64,000 nt of DNA from Candidatus Gastranaerophilales bacterium (GTDB lineage: Bacteria; Cyanobacteriota; Vampirovibrionia; Gastranaerophilales; Gastranaerophilaceae), in NCBI GenBank assembly GCA_944324825.1, contig CALUXU010000003.1, positions 62,001 through 126,000 on the forward strand, read 5' to 3'. Both the position numbers and the translations under genes were made by a program. Positions 51,827 through 61,817 of this stretch are shown in pieces (position 1 is the stretch's first letter; each line of letters starts with the position of its first letter). Below the pieces are notes generated by a model. The model saw only the letters and a program-made list of their open reading frames with translations. It did no database searches and was not told the DNA's origin.

Positions 51827-54800
51827 ATGGAATGTCCAAGATGTAATAATGAAGTTAGCGAACATGACAAAGTTTGTCCGCATTGTAAGAAGGTATTGTT
51901 ATTAGAATGCCCAATTTGCCACAAGCTCAGCCGAACACCTTTGTGTCCGGAATGCGGATTTGTCATCATAAGCAAATGCCACAACTGCGGACAAATCAAC
52001 CAGACAATAAAAGGGATATGTAAAAAATGCGGCTTCAGTACTTATAAAAGTATTTCCATGAATGAGGCGGAAACAGATGAATTTGCCTGCCTTGCAATTA
52101 CATTCCCTAACCTTGAAGAGCTCAGACCGGCACTCAAAAACAAACAAGTATTTAACAAATTCTATAAAAAGTTAAAAGCATTTATTTTTAATTACGGAAA
52201 GCAGCAGGATAACAGAGTTCAATTAATTGAGAATAATTTTATCATTAAATATTACAAAGAATTTTCGATGTCCAGCTCCGTTAATAAAGCAGTCAAATCA
52301 GCCATTGAATTGATGAACAAGGTTGCAGAAATCAGCTACAAGTTCAAAAAATCCAAAGGGATTAAAATGGCATGTAAAATGACTATTCTGAAAAGGACTC
52401 TTGAAAACGATAACGAATCCTTCAATACCGGTTTAAATATCAAACTTATTAATACCGATACAAAAAAAGAGGATTACGCAGACGGGCTGCAGCTAATCAC
52501 AGACCAATATATCAACAGTATTATTTCCCGTCAGTATAAACTTGAGATGATATATTCATCACAGGTAAACGATGAATTACTGGAATTCTACGAGTTTCCG
52601 ATAAAAGAGCAGCTGACACCTATCGTTGACGATGAACCAAAAGATAAACAGAATATTCTAACAAAACCTAAAGAACTTCCTAAAATTACGGATTTGACAG
52701 AAGAAAAAACAGAAATCGACTTGTATTCCAATAAAGCTATTGATATACAAACAAAATGCGAGTTCTTATCACTTCAAGGAATTGATGTACCGGGAAAAAT
52801 CAAAGAATTCTTGTCAGAGAAAAATGTGTTTATTACCCTAAAATCAAAACCACGTCTTGGACTAAGCTCTGCTGTAATTATGCAGGCAATATCTTCCGTA
52901 AACCCGAAAATATTACACGTTGTTTGTTCGGAAGGCTTTGTATATGATCCTTACGCCTGTTTTAAAGAATTAATCGCGTACTATCTCGGATTTGACACCA
53001 AATTGGCAAATCTGGACGTAAATACACAAAATAAACTTAATACATTTGATAAAGATGAATTCTTATACAAGCTTTTAATCCATAAACCGCTTGAAAACAT
53101 TGAACCGCAAGATGCACTAAAGCAGTATATGGAAATTTTCTATGCGTTTATTGAATCCCAAAAGGGTTCTGTTATCTTTATCGAAAACTTTGACCTGATT
53201 GATGAAACCTCATTAGAAATTTTTATCAGCATGGTTGAAAATTTTGAAAGCATGGGAATATCTTTTGTCGTAACCGTTCCTGACACATACCTTGTCCACA
53301 AGGAAATAAACGAATTATTATATCTGGATGCATATAAAGAAATAACTATTACAAAAACCGACTTTGAACGCCTTGTTGAAACAATTCCGGAAGATATTTC
53401 GGAGATAAAGGATTCCTTCTATTTCCAAAAGATAAAAGACCAATTCCTCGGCGGAACATTGTACTTCCAACATGCAATGCAGTATCTGAGAGATACAAAT
53501 GTATTCATTTCGCATGAAAACAAATTACTAATTAATTCCGAAAAAACGATTATATTCCCGTCCTCCTTAGAACAATTACTGGTTAAACGGTTTGAATCCT
53601 TAGAAGAAAATGAATGTTACATTCTGGCTTACGCATCATTCCTCGGAAACAACATGGTAATGGGGATATTAAACGATTTGGGCATCGAAAAACTTGGAGA
53701 TGCAATAAGATCTCTATGCGATAAAAAGTTCATAACCGTCAATAATTATATTATCGAAGTTCAGAATTACAGACTATTGCAGGGCTGCATAAAAGATTTT
53801 CTTGCAGACGACGTTATTAAACTTCTTACTAAAAATATTTTTGAAAAACTTCATGCAAAAACAATCGCAGTTATTAAATCTCTGGGACTTATAACCGAAT
53901 CTCAAATGACGATTTATGAATTATCAGAATATGCACTAAGCCACGGTGATTTCAACGCATATTTAAGGAACTGCAAGCGATTCTTAAACCTTATCGAAGG
54001 CATACCAAAGAAAAATCTGCTTGATGAAGTCAAAGACGCTAAAGATACCATTTACAGGACATTAAGCAAATACCTGAACAAATACCCGTCACATAAAATA
54101 TACGCAATATCAAAGGTTATATTTGATGAATGCATGCGCAGAAAAAATGACCTTATGATTATGAACACCTCATCTCTGATGCTCGATTCCGCATTGATGG
54201 GTGAAAACTATATTCTTGCTCAGCAGAGCCTTCATCACGTACTAATTCGTATGCTTAACCCGGCACTGGCTGAGGCTGCCGGCGGAAACGTAAAATCAAA
54301 ATATTTCTTCTACTCTTGTATCAATGTCAAAATCTTATTCCACGCAGGGAAGTTCCAGCAATGTATTGAGGTTCTGGACAAAATCATTGCTTCAATCAAT
54401 CAGGAGCTGTTTATTCAATTAGGGCAAAGCAACGTATCCAAGGATGCTTTTGTAAACTATTTCATGACAATTCTGGTTTACGGAGCTCTTGCAAGAGTAA
54501 TAGTTTGTGATACCACCTTGAACAAATTCTTTGACAAGATTAATTACATGTTTTCACAGGACATTCCGGGCAAAAAAGCCATTTTACAACTTCAGCAATT
54601 ATTACACAATGAAGAATTTGAATTCAATGAAAATGAGATTGAACAGGATAATATTTCACAGATTGTCGGAACATTTATCGCTGCATGGAAAAAATTTGAC
54701 GGAGATTATAATACCTTTGCACAAAATATCTATAAAGTTAAACTAATGGCAAGAGCAATGAAGGAATCCTTCTGGAGTCTTTTATGCGACCTGCTTATCG

Positions 54801-55336
54801 GATACTGCTATCAAAAACTTGATTCCGATATCAAAGCAAACGTTATATTCTCTGATGTTGCATCAATTTCACAAAAATCAGGTATGGGCTTCTTATCAAT
54901 TCTTGCAAACTGGTTTATCGCAAACTTAAAATATGATTTACATGAATATGATAAGGCCGCAAAATTAATCGGCGACAATATTGTTGTTATCACGCGTACA
55001 AATACTGATGATAAGCTGATTTCAATTCTTTCTTACATTCTGCAAATAAATATAATTGTTGCACAAAATGCACTGGATACTGATATCGAACCGATTTTAT
55101 ACAAGATTAACTACGGCTGCGAAAGATATAACCTGAAATATCTTGAGTCAATGCTTATAGATTACGAGGATTATATCAATCGCTACAAAGAAGCTGTTGA
55201 AGCTAAAAAAGCCGCAGCGGAGGCAGCTGCTAATAAAACTCCGGATGACTCACAGTCGGAACCGCAAGCGGCAGCAGAAGTTCAACCTGCGGAATCCAAT
55301 CAGCAAGAGAGCGAAAATAATACAACAGAAGCTTAA
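51827..55336 (+). CDS. Large zinc-ribbon / degenerate NTPase / helical-solenoid protein
   Basis: 1169 residues. Six CxxC pairs (3-6, 17-20, 28-31, 40-43, 51-54, 65-68) make three zinc ribbons. Residues about 85-260 may be a degenerate class III cyclase-type fold (weak). About 300-560 resembles a STAND/AAA NTPase: LKSKPRLGLSSAV stands where Walker A should be and lacks its GxxxxGK(S/T) pattern, and VIFIENFDLID resembles Walker B. About 600-1140 is helical and TPR-like. An Ala/Glu/Gln tail ends it. The order matches cyclase-NTPase-TPR signalling proteins with dead catalytic sites. glgA follows 14 bp later. Confidence 0.72.
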   Translation: MECPRCNNEVSEHDKVCPHCKKVLLLECPICHKLSRTPLCPECGFVIISKCHNCGQINQTIKGICKKCGFSTYKSISMNEAETDEFACLAITFPNLEELRPALKNKQVFNKFYKKLKAFIFNYGKQQDNRVQLIENNFIIKYYKEFSMSSSVNKAVKSAIELMNKVAEISYKFKKSKGIKMACKMTILKRTLENDNESFNTGLNIKLINTDTKKEDYADGLQLITDQYINSIISRQYKLEMIYSSQVNDELLEFYEFPIKEQLTPIVDDEPKDKQNILTKPKELPKITDLTEEKTEIDLYSNKAIDIQTKCEFLSLQGIDVPGKIKEFLSEKNVFITLKSKPRLGLSSAVIMQAISSVNPKILHVVCSEGFVYDPYACFKELIAYYLGFDTKLANLDVNTQNKLNTFDKDEFLYKLLIHKPLENIEPQDALKQYMEIFYAFIESQKGSVIFIENFDLIDETSLEIFISMVENFESMGISFVVTVPDTYLVHKEINELLYLDAYKEITITKTDFERLVETIPEDISEIKDSFYFQKIKDQFLGGTLYFQHAMQYLRDTNVFISHENKLLINSEKTIIFPSSLEQLLVKRFESLEENECYILAYASFLGNNMVMGILNDLGIEKLGDAIRSLCDKKFITVNNYIIEVQNYRLLQGCIKDFLADDVIKLLTKNIFEKLHAKTIAVIKSLGLITESQMTIYELSEYALSHGDFNAYLRNCKRFLNLIEGIPKKNLLDEVKDAKDTIYRTLSKYLNKYPSHKIYAISKVIFDECMRRKNDLMIMNTSSLMLDSALMGENYILAQQSLHHVLIRMLNPALAEAAGGNVKSKYFFYSCINVKILFHAGKFQQCIEVLDKIIASINQELFIQLGQSNVSKDAFVNYFMTILVYGALARVIVCDTTLNKFFDKINYMFSQDIPGKKAILQLQQLLHNEEFEFNENEIEQDNISQIVGTFIAAWKKFDGDYNTFAQNIYKVKLMARAMKESFWSLLCDLLIGYCYQKLDSDIKANVIFSDVASISQKSGMGFLSILANWFIANLKYDLHEYDKAAKLIGDNIVVITRTNTDDKLISILSYILQINIIVAQNALDTDIEPILYKINYGCERYNLKYLESMLIDYEDYINRYKEAVEAKKAAAEAAANKTPDDSQSEPQAAAEVQPAESNQQESENNTTEA

Positions 55337-55350
55337 AGGAGAAATAAACT

Positions 55351-56793
55351 ATGAAAATTCTATTTGCAGCAGCAGAGGTTGCACCTTTTTCTAAAGCAGG
55401 AGGGTTATCGGATGTTGTGGGCAGTCTGCCTAAGTACTTAGAAAAAGATGCGGAAATAGCAATTTTTACTCCTTTACACGGCGGTATTGATAAAGCAAAA
55501 TACGGAATAAAAGAGCTTGAAAACTCTGAAATGTGGATAACGTTTTGTACATCTCCGCAAAAGTTCAAGCTTCACATGTGCAAGCTTCCGGACACAAATA
55601 TAAACGTATTTTTTGTTCAAAATGACTGGTATTTCACACCGTTCCATGATGTTTACCCGAAATGGATGGACCCTGAGTATGAACATGAAAGATATATCGC
55701 ATTCTCTCTTGCTACATTAGAATATGCAAAACAGTTAAATTTCAGAGCGGATATCATTCACTCCAATGACTGGCATACCGCAATGATACCTTTATATATA
55801 AAAGCAAATTACAAATATGATGATTTTTGGAACAGAGCCAAAAACGTATTTGAAATACACAACCTTGCATATCAGGGCGAATGGTTTGAAAGTGTTCTGG
55901 ATTTTTCGAATATGCGGAAAGATATTGTATTCAACGAATGGGGCTGCGAACACTACGGAAAAGTTAACTGGATGAAGGGAGCAATCAATTATTCAGACAG
56001 AATAGTTGTTGTATCACCAAGATATGCTCAGGAAATTTTAACCGGAGAATTTGGCGAAGGAATGGATTACACACTCAGAGGAAAAACCGACAGAATCGTC
56101 GGAATCCTGAACGGTATTGATTATAAAGTGTTTAATCCGAAAACCGATAAGAACCTGTTTAAAAATTATGATGTCAATTCTCTTGAAGGAAAAGAAGATA
56201 ACAAAAAGAAAATACTGGAATATTTCGGACTCCCTTATAATCCGAACAGACCGCTTATAGCATTAATTTCCAGACTCGTACCGCAAAAAGGTATTGATTT
56301 AATCAGACAGGCAGAAAATGATTTACGCGGGATGGATGCGGATTTCATATTCTTAGGTTCAGGCGATTACGATTACGAAAATCTGTTTATCTGGCTTTCT
56401 AATAACACCTCAAATATCAGAGCGTATGTCGGATATAGAGGGGATTTGGCAAACCAAATTTATGCGGGAAGCGACTTCTTCCTAATGCCGTCTAAGTTTG
56501 AGCCTTGCGGATTGAGCCAGTTAATAGCTATGCGATACGGGTCATTGCCGATTGTAAGAGCAACCGGCGGGCTTGAAGATACAGTAACAGGCTATCCGCT
56601 CGACAATTCAACAGGCTTCAAGTTCTGGCGCTATGACGGATGGGATATGAAAGAAGCAATAAATTGCGCACTCAATGTTTACAAGGATAAATTCACTTTT
56701 AACGCTATGCGCCAATCTGCAATGAACGCAGATTTCAGCTGGAAGAAAAGTTCTGAAAAATACTTACAAATGTATAAGGAGCTGCTAAGTTAA
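55351..56793 (+). CDS. glgA: Glycogen synthase (GT5)
   Basis: Adds glucose from ADP-glucose to the glycogen chain. 480 residues: N-terminal KILFAAAEVAPFSKAGGLSD (the KxGGL donor loop), IIHSNDWHTAMIP, FEIHNLAYQGE, VGILNGIDYKVFNP, LISRLVPQKGIDLI and the C-terminal SKFEPCGLSQLIAMRYGSLP. AAAGGAG precedes the ATG. It is second in the run with the zinc-ribbon protein and mrnC; glgB and glgC are not here. malQ at 8659 acts on the same polymer. Confidence 0.96.
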   Translation: MKILFAAAEVAPFSKAGGLSDVVGSLPKYLEKDAEIAIFTPLHGGIDKAKYGIKELENSEMWITFCTSPQKFKLHMCKLPDTNINVFFVQNDWYFTPFHDVYPKWMDPEYEHERYIAFSLATLEYAKQLNFRADIIHSNDWHTAMIPLYIKANYKYDDFWNRAKNVFEIHNLAYQGEWFESVLDFSNMRKDIVFNEWGCEHYGKVNWMKGAINYSDRIVVVSPRYAQEILTGEFGEGMDYTLRGKTDRIVGILNGIDYKVFNPKTDKNLFKNYDVNSLEGKEDNKKKILEYFGLPYNPNRPLIALISRLVPQKGIDLIRQAENDLRGMDADFIFLGSGDYDYENLFIWLSNNTSNIRAYVGYRGDLANQIYAGSDFFLMPSKFEPCGLSQLIAMRYGSLPIVRATGGLEDTVTGYPLDNSTGFKFWRYDGWDMKEAINCALNVYKDKFTFNAMRQSAMNADFSWKKSSEKYLQMYKELLS

Positions 56794-57153
56794 GTGGAAG
56801 AAATCTCTTTAAGAAATTACGCACATATAGGAGATGCCGTCTGGGAACTGTTTGTCAGAGAATACACAGTCTTTAAGACTCAAAATACAAAGCTTCTGCA
56901 TAAACTGACAACAGAACGGGTAAGAGCAAGCTATCAGGCAGAGCTGCTCCAATTGATACACGAGGAGTTGACCGACGAAGAAAAAGACTTTGCAAGAAGA
57001 GCAAGAAATACCTCAATCCCTGTCGGGCGCAGGAACAACCAGAACGAATACCGGCATGCAACCGCTTTTGAAGCGTTAATCGGATTCTGGTACCTGCACG
57101 ACAAAAACAGACTTAACTATTTTTTCGATAAGTTTAAAGGTACGATTGAATAA
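56794..57153 (+). CDS. mrnC: Mini-ribonuclease III
   Basis: Catalytic RNase III domain without the dsRNA-binding domain; in Firmicutes and cyanobacteria it trims 23S rRNA precursors. 119 residues: RNYAHIGDAVWELFVREYTV holds the catalytic signature, followed by RRARNTSIPVGRRNNQNEYR and HATAFEALIGFWYL. It begins with GTG directly after the glgA stop (TAAGTG), so it is translationally coupled. Confidence 0.92.
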   Translation: MEEISLRNYAHIGDAVWELFVREYTVFKTQNTKLLHKLTTERVRASYQAELLQLIHEELTDEEKDFARRARNTSIPVGRRNNQNEYRHATAFEALIGFWYLHDKNRLNYFFDKFKGTIE

Positions 57154-57164
57154 TTTTACCCTCT

Positions 57165-58370
57165 TTATCCTTCAGAAGATTCCAGCCATTCTTTTTTGAT
57201 AAGATGCGGAAGCATATAGAATGAACCGCATATTACCGTCAAAACATCATCAGAGAACTCAATCTCGTCCATTGAATTAAGTTTTTTAGAGAAATAAATA
57301 CAGGTATCCTGTAAGGTTTCAACGGCACAAGCGCTCTCTGAATCAAACTGATAGAAATATATTTCAGGCGGATTATCTTCGTAACGGTCAAAATTAAATA
57401 ATACATCGACCATTTTTCTAAAATCTTTTGTCTTTAAACACCCGAAAATAAATCTTCGCTTCATATCAGGAAAATATATATCAAGATTTTCTGCCAGAGC
57501 TCTTATACCATTTGGATTATGAGAACCGTCAACAAGCAAGTTTTTATCTTTGATATACTGGAATCTGCAAATATGATGAACACGCATCAAACCTTTGATA
57601 ATTGTGTTATCATCAATATTTTTGAACAACAATCTTATAGCCGCCAGAGCAAGCGCCAGATTTTCTTGCTGGTGCAAACCTTTCAAAGAAAGAGATTTGA
57701 AGAACACAGGTTCAACATACGGTGTAGTCAGAACAAACAGGGAATTCAATTCATCCGCACGGTTCTTTATTGCTTCATATCCCTCTAAAGTAACCACCGG
57801 ACATTCAGGTTTAATAATTCCGGCTTTTTCATAAGCAATTTTATCTTTTGTATCACCAAGGCGCTCAGTATGGTCTAAATCAATATGAGTAATTATAGAA
57901 CATAAGTTTTTAGAAACAACGTTCGTCGCATCCAATCTGCCGCCAAGTCCAGTTTCTAATACGGCAATATCAATTTCTTTATCGGCAAAGTATTTAAACA
58001 TAGCAACCGTCAGGATTTCAAATTCTGTCAGATGAATGTCTTTTGAATCAGCCTTTTCAATAACGGAAGAAATATAATCTGCAAAATCCTCCTGGGAAAT
58101 ATCGACACCGTTGATTTTTATTCTTTCGGTATATTCGAAAATATGCGGACTCGTATACAGACCTGTTTTATAGCCTGCCGCAGTTAATATAGCACTCAAA
58201 ATTGCAGCAACAGAACCTTTTCCGTTCGTACCGGCAATTTGGATACATTTAATCTTTTCCTGCGGATTATCAAAAAGAGCCAAAACCTCTTTTGTTCTGT
58301 CCAATCCTAAATCAACGAAAAACTTACCTTTTGAAGTAAGTAATTTTACAGTATCTTCGTATTTACCCAT
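57165..58370 (-). CDS. folC: Folylpolyglutamate / dihydrofolate synthase
   Basis: Adds glutamate to folates using ATP. 401 residues: the P-loop AGTNGKGSVAAILSAILTAA, TSPHIFEYTERIKINGVDIS, VLETGLGGRLDATN, the His in IITHIDLDHTERLG and VDGSHNPNGIRAL. I start it at the ATG at 58370, 2 bp after the kinase stop; the longer frame to 58400 would overlap the kinase and has no better ribosome site. Convergent with mrnC. Confidence 0.93.
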   Translation of the reverse strand: MGKYEDTVKLLTSKGKFFVDLGLDRTKEVLALFDNPQEKIKCIQIAGTNGKGSVAAILSAILTAAGYKTGLYTSPHIFEYTERIKINGVDISQEDFADYISSVIEKADSKDIHLTEFEILTVAMFKYFADKEIDIAVLETGLGGRLDATNVVSKNLCSIITHIDLDHTERLGDTKDKIAYEKAGIIKPECPVVTLEGYEAIKNRADELNSLFVLTTPYVEPVFFKSLSLKGLHQQENLALALAAIRLLFKNIDDNTIIKGLMRVHHICRFQYIKDKNLLVDGSHNPNGIRALAENLDIYFPDMKRRFIFGCLKTKDFRKMVDVLFNFDRYEDNPPEIYFYQFDSESACAVETLQDTCIYFSKKLNSMDEIEFSDDVLTVICGSFYMLPHLIKKEWLESSEG

Positions 58371-58372
58371 AG

Positions 58373-60286
58373 TTAATGTTTCTCTAATGTAATTTCCCAT
58401 CCGTTGTTATTCTCCATATTATTGCTTTGTTGAGGCATTTCATCCGTATTAGATTGATTACCCCTTACATCAACGCCTGAGATGTATTCCTCTTCCTCCT
58501 GCTTTTGCACAAACGGGATTCTAAATCCGAATGTTGCGCCTTCGCCGAGTTTAGATTGTACAAATACCTGACCGTTATGATGTTTTTCTATCGCAATTTT
58601 AACAAGATGGAGTCCGAGCCCCGTACCTTTAACGGTATGTGTATCGTTTTCTACACGGAAGAATCTGTCAAATACTTTCTTTTGATATTCTTCTGCAATA
58701 CCAGGACCCTGGTCTTCAACACTTACCTCTAAATAGTCGCCGACTCTAGAGCGTTCCGCTCTGATTTTTATTCTTTTTCCATCAGGAGAATACTTAATTG
58801 CATTAGATATAATATTTGTTAATGCTCTGGTTATGCTTTCGCGGTTAAGTGTAACCAGAGGCAAATCAGGCTCAACCATGACAGAGAATACAAGATGATG
58901 TTCCTCTGCCAGAACTTTGACCTGTTCTATACAATCATTTATAATATCAACAATATTTTCTTCCTTCATTACAGGTTTAAGATTTTGAGATTCATATCTT
59001 GAGAAATCAAGAATATCGTTAACCATTGTATTAAGTCTTATAATTTCCTGATTCATAACCCCGATAAACTCTTTTTGGGTATTAAAATCAAAATCGTTGC
59101 CGTAATTATACAGAGTATCAATGTAACTTCTTAAAACCGTCACAGGAGTTCTTAATTCATGCGAAACGTTAGAGATAAAGTTTCCTCTTAACTGATCCAT
59201 TTCAACTTCTTTTGTAACATCAATAAGAACAATGATATATCCTACATAATCTCCACTTCTTGAAAACATTGGAGATATAACGGACTTAATAACGTTTTTA
59301 GCCACCTCAATATTGAATGTAAGAGGAGCTTTTTCCATCTCGTCTAACGGAGTATCCTTAAATAATTCTATTTTTTCTTTGAAACAGAGTTCTCCGTTTG
59401 TATCGCAGTATTGGTTAATTTTGGTATTAATAATATCTTCGTCTTCAACCTCGAGAAGCTTCTTACCCTGCTCGTTGATTAAAACAACGTTGTCAAAGTT
59501 GTCACAAACAACAACCCCGTTTGCAATACTCATAAGAACAGCCTCAAGTTTATTACGTTCTAAAGTAATGCTTTCCATTGTTTGTTCGTTATATTTGCTC
59601 AAACGGTTTGACATACGGTTGAAGGCATCGCAAAGCTCTTGAATTTCGCGGCTTGAATCCTTGCATTCGATATTGTAGCCGAATTCCCCTGAGGAAATCT
59701 TTTGCACCCCCTCATGGAGCTGTTTAAGTTCTCTTGTAATAAGGATTGTGTCCATAAACACGATAGCAATAACCGCAAGCCATGCAACGACAAAAGCAAA
59801 TATCAACGATGCTCTGGTGGTTGTTGAAATATTATCAATTATTGTTCCGGATAATCCGACCATGACAGAGCCTACAACAGTAGAGCCTGATGGTGTTTTG
59901 GCTATCATAGGAGAGCTTACGGATATTTGAGCCTTCTGTGCCTGATTATAGTAACTGTCGCGGCTTGAATATATAACTTTTGAATTTGCATCTCTAAATT
60001 CAATAAACGCAATATCTTCATTACTTCTCAAAATAGAATCGGAATGTGCTCTCAACGTTTCCGCTTTAGCAGCCTCAGGAATATCCTTAGTTATTTCAAC
60101 ACTTTCAATCGCCAGTGTTTTGGATAATATTTGTCCGAAATTCTTATAACCGTTATTAAGATTTTGCTGAATATTGAAAACGGCAAGCCCTGCAATAAAC
60201 ACCAAAAGAATAGTGCTTAATATAAAGCCTTGCAGAATAAGTTTTCTTTGAGCTGTCATCCCTTTAACGGTAAATTTATTATCCAT
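58373..60286 (-). CDS. Sensor histidine kinase (HAMP-PAS-HisKA-HATPase)
   Basis: 637 residues in the inner membrane. TM1 (about 17-38) and TM2 (about 155-180) bracket a periplasmic sensor; then HAMP (about 182-235), PAS (about 245-365), HisKA with the phospho-His in SNVSHELRTPVTVLRSYIDT, and HATPase_c with NIISNAIKYSPDG, DQGPGI and GTGLGLHLVK. It resembles VicK/PhoR-type kinases. No response regulator gene is adjacent, so the partner is elsewhere. TATAAT lies 7 nt before the ATG; no Shine-Dalgarno site. folC follows. Confidence 0.93.
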   Translation of the reverse strand: MDNKFTVKGMTAQRKLILQGFILSTILLVFIAGLAVFNIQQNLNNGYKNFGQILSKTLAIESVEITKDIPEAAKAETLRAHSDSILRSNEDIAFIEFRDANSKVIYSSRDSYYNQAQKAQISVSSPMIAKTPSGSTVVGSVMVGLSGTIIDNISTTTRASLIFAFVVAWLAVIAIVFMDTILITRELKQLHEGVQKISSGEFGYNIECKDSSREIQELCDAFNRMSNRLSKYNEQTMESITLERNKLEAVLMSIANGVVVCDNFDNVVLINEQGKKLLEVEDEDIINTKINQYCDTNGELCFKEKIELFKDTPLDEMEKAPLTFNIEVAKNVIKSVISPMFSRSGDYVGYIIVLIDVTKEVEMDQLRGNFISNVSHELRTPVTVLRSYIDTLYNYGNDFDFNTQKEFIGVMNQEIIRLNTMVNDILDFSRYESQNLKPVMKEENIVDIINDCIEQVKVLAEEHHLVFSVMVEPDLPLVTLNRESITRALTNIISNAIKYSPDGKRIKIRAERSRVGDYLEVSVEDQGPGIAEEYQKKVFDRFFRVENDTHTVKGTGLGLHLVKIAIEKHHNGQVFVQSKLGEGATFGFRIPFVQKQEEEEYISGVDVRGNQSNTDEMPQQSNNMENNNGWEITLEKH

Positions 60287-60293
60287 ACCCCGA

Positions 60294-60299
60294 ATTATA
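60294..60299 (-). promoter_or_regulatory. -10 box of leaderless histidine kinase gene
   Basis: TATAAT on the minus strand, 7 nt (TCGGGGT) before the ATG at 60286. Confidence 0.55.
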
Positions 60300-60309
60300 C
60301 CACGTAATA

Positions 60310-61683
60310 CTATCTAGAGCAAATCACTCTCGCAACATGCACCCCTGATGCGGAGGCTTGTATCAAACCTCTTGTAACACCTGCGCCGTCGCCGATTGTA
60401 AAGAGATTTTTTACTCCTTCCGTTTCTAAATCATTTGTTAATTTAACCCTTGCAGAATAGAATTTGACCTCGATACCGTAAAGAAGTGTATACCGAGAAG
60501 CCGTACCAGGAGCAATTTTATCCAAAGCGTAAAGCATTTCAATAATACTTGTAAGCTGTCTGTATGGAAGTACAAGACTCAAATCCCCAGGAGTCGCACA
60601 TTTAAGAGTCGGCTCTATTATGCTTGATTTGATTCTGTCAGGAGTTGAACGTCTGCCGTCGAGTAAATCTCCGAATCGCTGTACAAGAATTCCGCCGCCG
60701 AGCATGTTTGCAAGCGATGCAATTCTTTGCCCGTAGGCAATCGGTTCTTTAAACGGTTCCGTAAACTGTTCGCTAACCAGAAGTGCAAAGTTTGTATTTC
60801 TGGTTTTAATATTTGCGTAACTGTGACCGTTAACGGTTGCAATACCATTATAATTTTCCTGAACAACTTCGCCGTTCGGATTCATACAGAAGGTTCTGAC
60901 TGCATCGCCGAAGGTTGGAGAGTAATAAATAAGTTTTGATTCATAGAGTTTATTTGTAATAGGTTCAAACACCGGAGCCGGTAATTCTACCCTAACCCCG
61001 ACATCAACGGCATTATTAACCATACCTATTTTATTTTTTGCAAACTCGTGAGTCAGCCAATCCGCACCTTCTCTTCCCGGAGCAATAATCGTGTACTCGG
61101 CTTCGATTGTTTCTCCGTTATCGAGAATAATCCCCTTAACCTGTTCACATTCAACAATAAGATTTTTTGCTGAAACATTGTTCAGAATTGTAATCTTATC
61201 CATAAGATAATCTTGCATATTTTTAAGTACATCAAGACTTCTTTCGGTACCCAAATGTCTGACAGGGGAATGAACAAGCTTAAGCTCGGCTAATGCCGCC
61301 TGACGTTCAAGCTCATCAAAAGTTTTTCTGTCTGTTCCGAAAACTTCATCCGTTGCACCGAATTCAAGGTAGAGTTTGTCAGAATAATCAATTAATTCTT
61401 CAACTTCTTTTCTGGACATATAATCAACAAGGTGTCCGCCGACATCCGGAGTCAGGGTAAGTTTTCCGTCAGAAAACGCACCTGCACCGCCCCAGCCGCA
61501 AAGAAGTCCGCATTTTTTACAGGTAGGACATTTGGAATAACCTTCTCTTAAAAGACATTTTCTGTCTTCAATTTTATCCCCTTTTTCTATAAGAACAACT
61601 TTCCAATCGGGTTTAAGCTTTACTATTTCCAGAGCAGAAAAAATCCCGGCAGGTCCGGCACCGATTATCGCAACATTGTACAT
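60310..61683 (-). CDS. FAD-dependent oxidoreductase (NAD(FAD)-utilising dehydrogenase type)
   Basis: 457 residues. The FAD Rossmann motif VAIIGAGPAGIFSALEIV is at the N-terminus. The characteristic Cys/Gly stretch CPTCKKCGLLCGWGGAGAFS with DGKLTL follows, then YTIIAPGREGADWL and the C-terminal FAD contact TIGDGAGVTRGLIQASASGV. It matches a broadly distributed family whose substrate is unknown. GAGAGGG precedes the ATG. The gap to the kinase gene is 23 bp. Confidence 0.9.
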   Translation of the reverse strand: MYNVAIIGAGPAGIFSALEIVKLKPDWKVVLIEKGDKIEDRKCLLREGYSKCPTCKKCGLLCGWGGAGAFSDGKLTLTPDVGGHLVDYMSRKEVEELIDYSDKLYLEFGATDEVFGTDRKTFDELERQAALAELKLVHSPVRHLGTERSLDVLKNMQDYLMDKITILNNVSAKNLIVECEQVKGIILDNGETIEAEYTIIAPGREGADWLTHEFAKNKIGMVNNAVDVGVRVELPAPVFEPITNKLYESKLIYYSPTFGDAVRTFCMNPNGEVVQENYNGIATVNGHSYANIKTRNTNFALLVSEQFTEPFKEPIAYGQRIASLANMLGGGILVQRFGDLLDGRRSTPDRIKSSIIEPTLKCATPGDLSLVLPYRQLTSIIEMLYALDKIAPGTASRYTLLYGIEVKFYSARVKLTNDLETEGVKNLFTIGDGAGVTRGLIQASASGVHVARVICSR

Positions 61684-61817
61684 ATATCCCTCTCCTGTTA
61701 TCTGTATTACTTATTAACGATAGACTAAACATAATAATTTATAAAGCAAATTTTAATTATTTTTACAAACTGTTCAAAATTTACATGTTTATAATATAAT
61801 AAATTTGAGGATGATTT

